Shown one piece after another: positions 1 through 11,329 of a stretch of DNA of 64,000 nucleotides (the stretch's first letter is position 1; every line of letters begins with the position of its first letter). Location of the stretch: contig QPFY01000017.1 of assembly GCA_003665825.1 (NCBI GenBank), forward strand, positions 186,001-250,000, given 5' to 3'. The position numbers and the translations under genes were made by a program. The notes under the pieces were generated by a model. The model saw nothing but the letters and a program-made list of their open reading frames with translations, searched no databases and was not told the origin of the DNA. The stretch comes from Microbotryum silenes-acaulis (Eukaryota > Basidiomycota > Microbotryomycetes > Microbotryales > Microbotryaceae).

Positions 1-99
1 CGTTGGTCACGGGGCACATGAGAGATAGTCAGCGGTCAGAACGAACGAGGTACTGTTCAACAGTCACATATTGTGTAGAAGACCGGTGTCGTAGCTTAC

Positions 100-599
100 C
101 CGCTGGCATCATACAGGGATTTGAGTGACACCGGAGAATCGTTCTCTGTGGGGTCCATGCCAACACCGGAGAGGTTCTTCAGCAAACTTGTGCCGCGCAC
201 TCCAAGGCAAACACCCGACGTAAAGTCGAACCGACCATCTTGGAGCACGATGTCTTCAATTATGTCGCTGCGCTTGTAGACGCCATCCTTCTTGGCCTTT
301 TTCGCAGCGGGTTCGGCCTGCTCGGCGGCTTGCTCGATCTCACCAGCCTTGCTAGCCTTGCCAGCGCCAGCCTTGCTTGCCTCGGCGTCCTTGGAGGTCG
401 ACTGGGCCTCTTTTCCTTTCTTATCCTTTGTACCGCTGGACGAGGGTTTGGTTTGCTCTTCATCTTTGGTAGGGGAGCTGGTCGCACCACCGGTGCCTCC
501 TAGGCTTGAGCGCGTCGAACGGCGGGAGTGAGCCTCGGATGAAACGGGAGGAACAGCCGACGAGTCTGCTGTCGAAGTCGAAGGTCGCTTGGGTGCCAT
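100..599 (-). CDS. Dot5/PrxQ-like nuclear peroxiredoxin, 5' part only (runs off left edge)
   Basis: The visible protein starts MAPKRPSTST and has a Ser/Lys-rich, RRSTRSS- and AKKAKK-containing N-terminus (nuclear-localisation type), then the beginning of a thioredoxin-fold domain. Exon 1 is 236-599; an intron at 146-235 joins the frame to give IVLQDENDSPVSLKSL, which resembles the opening of yeast Dot5 and bacterioferritin-comigratory (PrxQ) peroxiredoxins. Exon 2 ends at 100 with a good GTAAGC donor, so the peroxidatic cysteine lies outside the window. Known family role: thiol peroxidase, nuclear in yeast. The intron-1 donor GTCGGT is weak; it was chosen because it restores the family sequence. 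The identity rests on about 30 residues plus the basic N-terminus. Confidence 0.6.
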
Positions 600-1036
600 G
601 GTTGAGGAGCCGGGGTAGGTCTCTGCGGCGTTGTCGGAGGCGGGTGGGTGAAGAAAGGGCCCGGGAGTCGAGGCTGCCCAGGTGGGGGTCAAACTGCTGG
701 ATCTCGTCACGTCGTCACGTCAGTTCCTGTCACGCCGCATGGTCCCAATCCATGTAATTTACCGCGGCTGAGAATCCGGAGCCCCAAGCTCCATTCTGAG
801 AAATCAATGTTCTCTTATACGAATCACTGTGCGTTCAAGACATGGTTTCAATCCGAGACCCAAAATATCCAAGATTCTTCAGGCACCGAAACACTGCAAC
901 CGTCACTGCTCGACTCCACACGAACCCACTACAGCATATTATGATGAAAGTTCCGACCAACCAAGACAAACTAGGAACACAATATCAGAAATCAAAGTAC
1001 AGTCCTCTCCTCTACAGCCTTACGAACGGATTCGTA
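600..1036. other. Intergenic, 437 bp
   Basis: Lies between the 5' end of the peroxiredoxin-like gene and the 3' end of the permease gene. It should hold the peroxiredoxin promoter. No further gene is supported. Confidence 0.5.
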
Positions 1037-3443
1037 CTACCAAACGCTCTCCCGGATCTTGAGCCAGGCGTAGCCCAAGTGACCCTTCTCCGCCTTGAGC
1101 AACCTCTTCTCCTCAGCATCCTCAGCCTTGACCGATTGACCTTCACCGGCACCCCAGACGGCACCGGTATCGAAGTCGCATTCGAGTAAGGGGACCAAAA
1201 GCGGGCGGTCGGACTTGATCCAGAATTTATGCCAGATGCAGTAGCCGACAAAGAGGATGATGAAGTAGACGAGGCCGATGTCTGCGCGCAAGAGAAGACC
1301 CACGCGCGTCAGCCCATTGCGATACACACTCGACCATTTGCACCATCACTCGTCACTCACAGACTGCGACAAGGTCTTGAGCCATCTTTCCATCCTCGTA
1401 TGTCGTCGCGGCCCAGCCTTGGGCACCAAACATCGCAGCTCCCAACACGATCGCCAAGACTAGATCGGCACACGTTCAAAAACCTGATCAGCTTCCATAC
1501 CTATCACCGCATCTCAGCAAACTCACTCGGTAGCAGAGGTCCGAGAGGAGCACGATACGGGAGGTCGGAAACGTCCCGACCCTGTGCCTTGAAAGCGGCT
1601 CGGAAGCGGAGGTTGATCGCCGCGATCGAGATCCAGGTCACCAAACTCAAGATGCCGGTGATGGAGAGAAGCCAGGTGAACGTTGCGCCCGTACCGATCG
1701 CCGAAGTGAGGAACGTCAGGAAGGAGATAAACAAGGTAAGGAGCAAAGCCGGGATGGGCACTCCTCGCTTCGTCGTCCATCCCATGATGGCAGGCGCCTT
1801 GTTCTCGCGGGCGAGGGCGGTCATCATTCGAGATGACGCGTAGAAGCACGAGTTCGTGGCGGACAGGACGGCCGTGAGGAGCACCGCATTGACGACGTGA
1901 ACTGCAGCGCCAAAACCTGCTTGGCGGAAGACAGTCGTGATGGGACTAGCAGCGACGTCCGAGTTGTCGTAGGCCGAGAAGAGCGAAGGGTCGTTGCGGT
2001 TGATGCACAATCCGACGACCAAGACGGTCAAGACGTAGAAGAGGACAATTCGGATGAAGGTCGCTTTGATCGCACGAGGAATGCTCTTGTGAGGGTTTGC
2101 ACTCTCACCAGCGGCAAGGGCCACGAGTTCGACACCTCCGTAACTGTAGAAAGCGAAGGTGAACGACTTGGCGACACCGGAGAAACCATCGAAGAATGGT
2201 CCATCACGAAAGTTGCTCAGGCCGGGACCGGGATGCCCGATCACTCCGCCCCAGTCGTATATTAGGCCTACGATAATGAAGAGCACGATCATGATAACCT
2301 TGATGAGCGCGAGCCAGTATTCAGACTCTCCCCATGCCCTTGTGCCGAGGCAGTTGAAGGCAAAGACGGGCAAGATGACTGTGGGCGAGCGAAAAGTGTG
2401 TCAGGACAGGGGCCACCGCTGATTCGTCGACAGGTGAAGTACTGACTGATGAGACTCCACTCCCACGTCTTGAGCTTGTCGGTCCAATAGGATAAGCTAG
2501 AGTAACACGGGTGGGGTGTCAGACAGGTGTCTTCGTCACAGCGAAACATGACAGGGACGACCTTTGGCCACCACGTACATGATCGAGGCGGCGATGAGCT
2601 CGGAAGGGATGGAGAAGGACCATTGCAACCAGTAAGACCTTAGAGAGTTTGGGTAGATCCTAGACTCAGTCCTTTCACAGTGACAATCCGGGCGAAACCA
2701 CTACTTACCATCCCAGCGTAAATCCAAGAGCGGGCGAAACGAAGCGCGAGCCAAAGGTCGAGAAAGCGCCCGAAACGGGGATCAAACTCGCCATTTCACC
2801 CAGGGTAAGGACGACGGCGAAGCAGAAGATGCCTGGAAGAGAACGTAGAGATTGTTAGAGGCAAGCGTGTCAATGATTAGGCGCCCCGCGATCTCTTGCG
2901 TTGAGGCCGTATCATCCCCACCTCGTCACTGATAGACTCACCGACGAGGATGTAGGCGACTAGGGCGCCTCCGGCACCACCTGTTGCGACGACGGATCCA
3001 AGACTGAAAAAGATGCCCGTCCCTGTGGTCCAAGAAACATCGGGTCAGTTGCGTGCTCATTCCCAATCAAAATTTAAGCGTGTCCGTGTGCGATTGCCCC
3101 TCGGCGAACCCGAAACATCTAGTGCAGCTGCGAGTGGGTCGTCTCGGGTCGACCGCCCCGTTCGATAAGAGCTAGCGCCAACCTGCCTCACCAGCGCACA
3201 CAGCACGGACACGCAGAATGACTCATTCATAGACAGGAACTAACCAATAGTTCCTCCAATCGCAACAAAAGACAAATGCCTCGGCTGCAGCGTCCTAGGC
3301 AATGGGGCCTTATTCCCTTCGCCGAGCAACTTGTGGAGCGCGTTGGTGGGCGCTTGGTTCTCGCTGGCCGACTGCGAAGACGGCGAGCGTTCCAACGAGT
3401 GTTTCTCGGCCGAGTCCTCGGCGGTGTCGATCGGTGACGACAT
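1037..3443 (-). CDS. Amino-acid permease (APC superfamily, YAT type), multi-exon
   Basis: Membrane transporter for amino-acid uptake, probably at the plasma membrane. Exon 1 (3245-3443) encodes a hydrophilic N-tail beginning MSSPIDTAEDSAEKHS and ends in the first segment RHLSFVAIGGTIG; the next exon continues GTGIFFSLGSVV, the conserved substrate-binding start of TM1 in yeast Gap1-type permeases. Later exons carry LGEMASLIPVSGAF, the YSYGGVELVALAAGES block, ATNSCFYASSRMMTALARENKAP and the TM10 region; the last exon (from about 1327) holds the final membrane helix and a charged tail ending KIRESVW. Several short introns lie between 2380 and 3240. The length, near 580 residues, fits the family. 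Substrate specificity cannot be read from the sequence. Confidence 0.9.
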
Positions 3444-3838
3444 GCTTGTCCTATGCGGGGCTGCTCGTAAGTTCTTGAGAAGGGAGTGATCAAGAGGGAG
3501 AGGGGGAGCACAGCCGAGTCAGTGGCGGGGAGAGCGGACGCCGGAGGGAGAGAGGACGGAGGCCAGCTCTGGCCAACTTCGCAATCGTGTCCCGTGCGAG
3601 GAGCGGCCGAGTCCCCGAATGTCGATCACGCAACCGAAGCCGAGCTGAACGTATGCACTTTTTCTGTGCCGGTGTTTGATCAATTCCCACGAAGACGATA
3701 GTGGGTCAGCGCAGCACTATATGAAATCACAGTGGTGTTCTCCAAGATGTCGATTTTGCTTACGTGTATTGCATGTTATGTTTTCAAAGTGTACGAGTAT
3801 ATGCAAAGGGTACACCGTCCGAAGTGATTACATCACGA
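3444..3838. other. Intergenic, 395 bp
   Basis: Upstream of the permease start and downstream of the exonuclease stop, so permease promoter plus exonuclease 3' end. No supported gene. Confidence 0.5.
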
Positions 3839-6405
3839 TCACGACGAATTTGACCAAGGCACCGGCAAATTGAGCTCAGCCGCCAGTTTTTCCACGACCG
3901 CCTCATGCGCAGCCTTGAACCGTTCGTTCGAGGTTCCCCAAGCATCAGACACATCCTTCCACAATTTTTGCTTCATTTCGGTGTGCATAGAGAAAGCGCC
4001 CTCGCCACTGCTCCCGTCATCCGCCTTGTTCGTCAAAGTTGTCGAACCATCAAAGACCACGAGCAAGTTCCAGAGCACGCTCGACATCTTGATCGCGTTC
4101 GTCTGGCACATCGCATCCGTCGTCTCTTGCAGAGTAAGAGTTCGGTACAGGTCGTAAGCTTGTTGCTGTCGGGGTGAGAGTCCTCCTGATAGCGTGGAGA
4201 CTCGTGCAGGGGCCGGCGGCTTCGGAGTGGCGGCGGTCGACTTGGCGGTTCCAGTGACGGATCGAGGGGTGGCTCGGAAGGATGATGCGGTGCTCATATC
4301 GTGCGAGACTTGGGACATAATAGCATGTGCTGGTCCAGCTAGCGATTCGAGGAAGCGAAAGACGAGAAGCGAAGCCCAGACATCATTTGCGGCATCTGCG
4401 GTTGCAGAAGAAATTGATTTGAGTAATGTACATACCGAGCTTGGACGATCGACGTAACCCGAGACCTACAATGCTGCTGCTCGGCTCCGATCGTACCACT
4501 CCACTTGCCACACCTCACGGCCCCTTCCTTGGGTAAGTACATGTCCAAATACGTCCCCGTCATCTCTTGCAACCCGATGAGGATCCGACCGGCATACCTC
4601 GGACCATCAACCAACTTGCCAACGTTATTGAGCTCTAGAAGCCCACGCGGCGTATGACCAAAATCTCTCGACAGCTTCCTGGCATCCCCAGCAATCTGGA
4701 CCCCAAGCTTCACTTTCGCGGGGTCTTCGATGAAGTCCTTGAGCGCTTTGGGAAATGTCGACATTCGGGCAATGTGAACGAGCAAGATCGTTCGACCGTC
4801 ACAGACCTGAGCCAAAGCGGTCGGATTCTCCACCCCTCGCCTCTTGGACGGTTCCCACTCGAGGTCGAATCCGTAGGGCCCGTCGTCCATTGCCTTCAAG
4901 ACTTTGGCTACCTCGTCTGCCGAGTTCGTGTAGATCAGATTCGGCTTCGTCCTTCCGCCCGTGCGAGTAAAGTCGAACACGGTCTTGTACTTTTCGCGCA
5001 GGCTTCGGTCGGCCTCGACTTTGCGCTTGTGTTGAGCCGCCTTTTGGGCTCGGGGGCCTAATTTAATTGGGGCTTCGTTGACAGGCGGCAGTTTCGCATT
5101 CGAGGCGAGAAATTCCTTTTGTTTAATCGAGTCAGGTTTCGCGAACCACCTCTGATGTCTCGTGGCGGTTGTGTTAGTGGATGTCGCTGGAGCAGCCACG
5201 GCAGGGGCGGAGGGCCCTGGACTCTTGGCCGTCTCCGGTTCGACAATTTGGATGGAGTCGTCGGACGCGAGACTAGACTCGATAGATACGTCGCTGCTGA
5301 CGTCGATAAATTCCATGAAACTCTCCAGTCTTTCGGGCGACATCTCCGGGGCGAGACTTGACGATCGAGCACGCGAGACTTTGTCCTCGTTGGCATCGAG
5401 GCTAGGGTGAGCTGATATCGAATAAGCGCGAGGTGGCGAGACACGCCTGTAAGTGGAAGGGTCGATGTTGATGCGATTCGACGTTGCCAACGAGCCAAGC
5501 AAGGTTCGTGGACGCGGGGCAAGGTCCCATTCTAGATCGGTAGCTTTACCTTTACCCTTCGCTTGACTCCTCGACGCCTCTTCCCTGCGTTTGGTGAGCT
5601 GGACCAGTCTCGAGATCTCGACTTCGAAGCTCGTTCCCGACTCCTCTTCGACGCCACTGAAGTCGATCCCTTCGACCAGTTGATCCATCTCGGCTTGCGA
5701 TACGACTGCAGGTGATGCGGGGTAGGTGGACGATGCCGACGACGACGGTGGTGCACGGGCCGAAGAGGAACCTGCTTCGGATGAGGGTGTGATAGCATAC
5801 ATGCTGTTCGGCGAGTGCTGCGCTAGCCTGGTTCCGACCAATTGGTCACCCTTCTCCATGCGTGAGGAAGGAAATGCCGCCACAGGGGAGGCATTCCATT
5901 TGTGGGCGAGGGGTCGACAAAAGCTCGAGGGAGGGGAGAAGGTCGTCCTGGGTCGATGTGGCGAGAGGTGAGCTATACCAGACGCCGAATGCTCGGGGCA
6001 TTTCTGCGTGGATATCATTTGCTGGGAGCTGCTCAGCATCCAGTCACATGGAAATTAGCAAACGTCCTGGAACTGAAGCATCGCCTCCCTGACGACCGCG
6101 ACAGCGTCGTCTCTGCACACTGACCGGAGTTCGCGGCTGGGACATCCAGACGGGGAGGAGCTAAGTGAAGTCGAGCTCTCAAACACAATGGCTTGACCTG
6201 GTTTCCATGCTGGCAACAATGAGCCCCGATCGGGCGTTGATGCGGCAGAGGAGGTGGCCCCTTCGGCCGATAGCGGTGTTGGGGACATCGTTGCCGTTGA
6301 CTGAACCGCGTCGATGGGTTCGCGACGCGAGGTCGAGTCTTTGCGAGGCGATACAGGGCAGGTCCTCTTCATGGGCAGTGATGTGCGACAAGTTCGGCGC
6401 AACAT
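3839..6405 (-). CDS. 3'-5' exonuclease (DEDD, WRN-exonuclease/RNase D type) with C-terminal HTH-like tail
   Basis: The exonuclease domain contains motif I FDLEWEP (catalytic D and E), the KLGVQIAGDARKL block, the LVDGPRYAGR region, and motif III formed across an intron at 4396-4469: EQQH plus YAANDVWASLL. The spliced frame runs straight into the downstream reading frame ending at 3839, so the two are one gene. The tail contains LSPRQQQAYDLYRTLTLQ followed by two predicted helices, resembling the helix-turn-helix segment found at the C-terminus of some RecQ/WRN helicases (inference). The first half is Ser/Pro-rich and probably disordered. The start is uncertain: 6405 requires an intron at 6004-6063 with a weak GTTTGC donor (810 residues, basic N-terminus); 5859, in a good start context, gives 648 residues. 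Expected role is nucleic-acid end processing. Confidence 0.75.
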
Positions 6406-6785
6406 CCTTCCACCAGTGAGAGTCGACGACGGGTCGAATTGAGTCGAGTGTCGAGTGAAACAAAGAGGGGCAAACACAACGCGCGGCTAATGCTGAACCG
6501 GCGCGAGGTGCACTCTCAACAGCTCTCGGCCTCTCAACTGTCTCAGACGGGGTGAAACGTGCCACGGGACCTATGCACGGACGAGTCCTAGCCTAGCAAA
6601 AGAGCCGCCATCTCGACGAACGAGGTCACATCACCTCATCTCGGTAATCCCAACAGCATTGAAATGAAGGGTGAAAGCCTCATCATCGATCGCACCACTG
6701 CAGCGGTCTCGGAGATGACCGCGGGCATCTTGTACGCGATGTCAATATCCACTCCGAGCATACTAGGAAATGTCAATCTGCAGCT
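6406..6785. other. Intergenic, 380 bp
   Basis: Between the possible exonuclease start and the methyltransferase stop. Presumed promoter of the exonuclease gene; nothing else recognised. Confidence 0.4.
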
Positions 6786-8611
6786 TTATTGGACAGATAC
6801 CTCCTCCTCTACACTCTTGCGAGCTGTCCAAAAGCTCGCCGCGTATTCATGTCGTAGTGTTGATCTTCTGTTGGTTGTGTAGCTTGTCCGGACTTCACGT
6901 TCGTTCTACGACGGTCAACAAGAACAGGTGCCCGCATCAGTGGCCAAATAAAGTCCCGAGGAAAACTGCCACTCATAGGGGAAACGCACCTCCAAAACAA
7001 AGCCTATCCTTTTAGCGAGTGCCTTTACGTCCTCCAAACTCAATTCGATACTGTTGCAACCCTCTGTGTTCTCGAAATGCCACAGCGTCGGTCCGCAGTT
7101 GATCCAGACCCCATCTTCTTTCAGAAGGCTCCATATCCGCTCGAGGTATTCGACGATATTCTTGGCCGTGTCGATGAAGAAACAGGTGACAATGACGTCA
7201 AATTGAGCCTGCTGTGACGGTTGTGCGTATATTTCGAGAAAGTCGCCGGCGGTAAAGGAAAACTCGCCCGAGGATGTCGAGGCGATTGTCGAAGGATCGA
7301 CATCGGGGATTCGGACCGAGCCTAGGAGATCGGCGTTCGTCCGAATATTCGAAAACGAGTGAAGGTACGGATGGATCGTGTGTGCGTTGATGGAAGTTGT
7401 GCTGTGGAAAGGATCCAATACACGATTAGTCTGCTGTTTAAAGATCTGCTCATACCGGCTGATCTACTTGCTGGTTAAGGATATAGGATGAGACGATGAG
7501 CTGTAAACAGAGGTACAACAGGCAATGATCAGATGACTCCCCTCAAATCATCAGCAGCGCTCAGAGCTGACCATGTAGAGGGAGAACTCGTTGGCTAGGC
7601 GAGGAAGGGTGGCGACGAGTTGCTTCAGCTCAAGATGAACGTGCAGAGTTGCTCCAAGAGCACAGGACCCACCTTGGCATGTATAACCTGATTTGTTGAC
7701 GAATTCGACAGCATCAGTCCGCCGGCATATCATTAGCCGTGAACGCATAGCTTCGACTGACCTGCATTGACAATCTCCCATGCGAGTCGACCCAAACCGG
7801 CTCCGGGGACGAGGACGTTCAGCTTGGCCTTGTCCTCGACTTCATAGTGGCCGTACAACTCTTGGAAAGCATTCAATATGGGCGTATAAGCGGCCTCCCT
7901 TTCGTGTGCACCCTATAAGATCGAGTTCAAGTTCAGATGTCAATGGACTGAAGCCGGTGCGAGCGGACCCCGAATAGCTGACCTCGACACTCCAATCCCG
8001 TGCGACCGACCGCAATGTTGACCTCAGCCGCTGCGAGGAGTGGAGAGCAAGATGAGACTGGGTTATTACTCGGATGCGCCCGCTGATCCGTGTAGAAAAA
8101 GTCCAACCTCGTGATCAGGTTCCTGCGGAGCTTCTGCGTCGACGATTTGCTGCGCCGATGGAAAAGGGTTGAGTTCGACAACAGCATGCAAGAATTGTGC
8201 ATTCTGGCTCAATAACCCATCGACCTTGTTCAACAACTCGGCGTATCCGGGCAAGAGGCGTCGATGCTGTGGAGGCAGTTGGAAGTAGTCTGCCCGTCGT
8301 CTCTGGTTCGCGGAGAGGGCGACTCGGCGATACGAGTCGAATGTCGCTACGACCGTCGCTTGGTGGTGCGCTTCGGTATCATTGTTAGGAGCTTCGGATT
8401 CGGATTCGGTGGCGGTGGTCTGGCTGTCGGGGTCTTCCGTAGTGCCCTCATCAGTCACAGGTGCGACGCCGCGGGTGTAGGGCGGAGGAGGCGCATGTGG
8501 GGAGAGCGATGACGGGGAGTGCCCGTGCGAGTGCGAATGCGATGGCCCGGCGTGTGAGTGCGAATGACCACCATGTGACCCATGGGGGCGCGAATGGGGA
8601 TGCGAGTGCAT
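6786..8611 (-). CDS. Carnosine N-methyltransferase-like protein (N2227 family), eight exons
   Basis: SAM-dependent methyltransferase of the CARNMT1/YNL092W family. Exons by hand: 8108-8611, 7983-8030, 7762-7912, 7673-7687, 7572-7594, 7472-7500, 6973-7401 and 6786-6867, giving 426 residues in frame. The N-terminus is His-rich (MHSHPHSRPHGSHGG). Then come the ADYFQLPPQHRRLLP block, RSVARDWSVE, the SAM motif VLVPGAGLGRLAWEI, QANEFSLYMLIVSSYILN, INAHTIHPYLHSFSN, FIDTAKNIVEYLERIW, WINCGPTLWHFEN, and a final exon ending FWTARKSVEEEVSVQ. Intron 6 (7402-7471) starts with GC, not GT; exon 4 has only 15 nt and exon 5 only 23 nt. The human enzyme methylates carnosine and homologous His peptides; the fungal substrate is unknown. 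Confidence 0.85.
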
Positions 8612-9074
8612 GGCAACTAGTCGGCGTAGCGTGCTGTGAGAGTGCAAGGAAGTCCTGTACGTCGCACAAATTAGAGCACAGCACTTGAAGCTTGGCAGGT
8701 TAGGCTGTGGCAGGCAGGTTGCCGCAGGCAGGTTGCCGCAGGCGACCCACGGGCGCGCCGAAGCTCGCGGAAGTGAAGCGCGCGGGGCGAGACGAGGAGA
8801 ATGCGCCACTGCAACAGGTGCTCGAGCCTCTTTGGTTCTCCGTCATTGATTAATCTCGTTCGCAGTCAACCCTAGTCAACCTCTCCCGCTGATGGTTTCC
8901 AAAACAAAAAAGCTTTCCCAGCCGCATCCCCGGTTTTGCCTCCCCTTGCTTTCGCTGCCCCGCCGGTTTCTTCGGCGGGGCCGTGTCGTGGCCCGGGGAA
9001 ACTCGCCCCGTAGCCCAAAGACACTTAAGAACCTTTTCTGATACGGAATAACCACAAAGTGTTGGTCGATCGAC

Positions 9075-9114
9075 GAATTGATCGCCAAATTGATGAATTG
9101 ATCGCCAAATTGAT
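9075..9114. repeat. Perfect 20-bp direct repeat, two copies
   Basis: The 20-mer GAATTGATCGCCAAATTGAT occurs twice head to tail. AT-rich compared with its surroundings. Function unknown. Confidence 0.9.
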
Positions 9115-9131
9115 AAGTCCGAGGATATTGA

Positions 9132-9159
9132 CTCGCCTCGACGCTTTCGACGAGGCGAG
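9132..9159. repeat. Perfect 9-bp inverted repeat (hairpin)
   Basis: CTCGCCTCG and its exact complement CGAGGCGAG flank a 10-nt loop, 18 bp downstream of the 20-bp direct repeat. No T-tract follows and no gene ends here, so a terminator role is not supported. Confidence 0.8.
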
Positions 9160-9819
9160 CGGCGATAACCGCCTTGACAAGGTCACGTACGCGCGCACGC
9201 GCCTCACGGCACACGTCGAGTTGACTTATGAGCGAGCTCCTTCCACTGCACGACGCTCGTGTCCGCATTGTGTATTGATTATCTCGATTCATTTCAGCTC
9301 TACTTCGGAAAATTGCCAGCCATGCTTTCTGTGCCATCATGTTGAAGAGATCAATCCTAGATGATGGATTAGAGAGATGGAGACCGTGCAAGAAAAGAGA
9401 GGTGAAAACGGTGTGCCAACTTGGTCAAGGATCGCGAGCAAGCAAGTATGGGTAGGAGTTGGCGTAGTGGGACGCAAGGAGTCGTTTTACCGTTTTACCA
9501 CCCAGAGGATGTGAGAGCTCGTTTCGACCGTGACGGATCGTAGGTCGAATAAAAGCGGTGAATGACCCCTCCAGCTCGGTCAGCACTGACTAAGCCCATG
9601 CGCGATGAGGCCAAATGCATACTGTATTGATCAAAGCAATGATTATGCACAGACTCGTCAATAGAAATGCCTCTTGCACACTGGGATAATTCGGTGCCTG
9701 TACTAATCGTCGTCATGGGTGCCTGTTCTAATCATCGTCACGAGTTCGAATCTGCAGACTTGGTCCCAGTTGACCCCTCGGCATGCTTCCCGCTGCCCCC
9801 CGTGAGCGTGTGCTGGCTG

Positions 9820-10680
9820 TGCATGGATGTGCATATGGATGCAAAGACAAGCATCAACAAGTTAACAGATCCTGTGGTCACCTTGCATACAGTCTATGTC
9901 ATATAGTTGCGTGCACCCCTGTACACCGCTTTGCACGAGCCCAATCGAGGCGTCGCCGCCGCCCGATGCGGTGGTTACCACGATTCACAGGGGTCAGCAG
10001 GGCCACAATCCAAGTCGGTCTTTGTCATGAGTGCATAGCGGTGCAAGGGGATGCATTGGGGTGCATCTATATGCTCAATGGTCTGTCGCATTAGATAATA
10101 TGAGAGTCAGATTCATGCACTTGTCTGTGTTCATGTACGGATGTCCCTCGGGTGGCCAGCGGTCAGACGGTGGTCTCCTCGCATGGCTGCAAGCGCACCG
10201 GTCCACCGACGGTCAAAAGTTTGGTCTCGACCACGCGCTTGCACGTGTACGGATTTGGTATTCATGTGAACTGAGGGTTCTCAACGTTTATCATTAAAAC
10301 GCTCTCCGGCTGTGTAATGAGATGCAGTGTGCCCGTTTTGAAAGCGTCGGCGCCGGCCAGCAAGCGCTTATGCGTGATTACGGTAATGATGAGTCGCCGC
10401 GATGCCCCAGAATCGGTGTGCATCGGTGTGCATTGGATTGCGCACGCTGGAATTGTTCTTTACAAGGTAGCAGCTTCGCTTTACAAGCAAGTGCATTGAT
10501 GGCTTGTGCACACGCCTCCGAATCAGATTCTCTGAGCGCGCGCGGCAGTGGTTCAGTCGGCGTCGACGTGCATGGGTGTGCATCAGTGTGAACGGGCGTG
10601 CACCGAACTACTTTTGAAAGATTCGTGTAGACCAATTTCTAAACCTTTGCAATGATCCAAACGTCTGTGCAGGTTCATGT
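9820..10680. repeat. TGCA-rich tract
   Basis: By eye I count 23 TGCA tetramers in about 860 bp, where three or four would be expected at random; many sit in GTGCAT or GGTGTGCAT contexts. TGCA is palindromic, so the enrichment applies to both strands. No credible protein is encoded. It may be a decayed repeat; see findings. Confidence 0.6.
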
Positions 10681-10910
10681 ATACGGGTCCCTAGGGAAAA
10701 GGAGATGACCGCTTGCGCCACCGAGGCAGAAGCCTCGAAGTGGAATGGCCAGTGTAAGTGTGGGTACATGAGCACGAATTGTGATGCATGGTCGTGCTCA
10801 GTGGCTTCGTATTAGTTAGGCGCCGGTGAGTCCACCTGACCATGTGCAAAAGCTCTGATGCCTGGCGTTAGTAACGATTGAATCTCTACAGTCCCACAAG
10901 TCCTTTCACG

Positions 10911-11165
10911 ATGGACCCGACCCGAAGCGAACATTGCTACACGAACTCCAATGGTCAAGGCTATCGTCCCCAACAAGGCAGAGCGTGGAAGAAGCGTGGC
11001 AAGACGAAGTCCATCAAGGCTGCTCAGCCTGCCTCCAACCAAGAGACTGTGGTGTTCTCCATCATTGCAGCGGTCGGAAAGACGATCAAAACGCGATTCA
11101 TCGTTGATTCTGGTGCAGACAGACACCACGCCGACGGTGTCGCGAGTAGCCAATGCGAGACTCGG
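10911..11165 (+). mobile_element. Ty1/copia retrotransposon relic: aspartic-protease fragment
   Basis: The frame contains ETVVFSIIAAVGKTIKT then RFIVDSGADRHHADGVAS, the D-S-G-A active-site signature of a Ty1/copia aspartic protease with a basic Gag-like stretch before it (RAWKKRGKTKS). The frame closes soon after the signature, and the expected downstream domains are absent in this orientation. A short degenerate copy, not a functional element. Confidence 0.7.
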
Positions 11166-11169
11166 GTTT

Positions 11170-11311
11170 TGATGTCGAGTTCGTAAGGACCATCGGAGGT
11201 GACAGTGTTGGCGATAAACTCTCCCTTGCGTGAGTTGATGCAGCTCTTGCCGGGTTCAAATGCAACGGAGAGGCCGTTGTTCGTCATGAGTCGAATGGAG
11301 AGTAACCCCAC
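11170..11311 (-). mobile_element. Ty1/copia relic: pre-integrase fragment in inverted orientation
   Basis: The minus strand reads LLSIRLMTNNGLSVAFE ... GPYELDI, the typical stretch (LLSVxxLxxxGxxVxFE ... GLYELD) that precedes the integrase in copia polyproteins. It abuts the plus-strand protease fragment but points the other way, so the relic has been rearranged. Confidence 0.6.
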
Positions 11312-11329
11312 AGACGACCCAGGTATAAG

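Larger units (their letters stand above)
8612..9819. other. Gene-poor stretch
   Basis: Contains open frames in both strands but none with recognisable protein character. Two short repeat structures inside it are listed separately. The part next to 8611 should hold the methyltransferase promoter. Confidence 0.4.

Noticed and set aside
7193..7200. TGACGTCA as a bZIP target site
   Set aside because: It lies inside the coding sequence of the methyltransferase gene and is explained by the codons there.
8876..9391. 171-residue open frame on the minus strand
   Set aside because: Composition is not protein-like, it spans the direct repeat and the hairpin, and no domain is visible.
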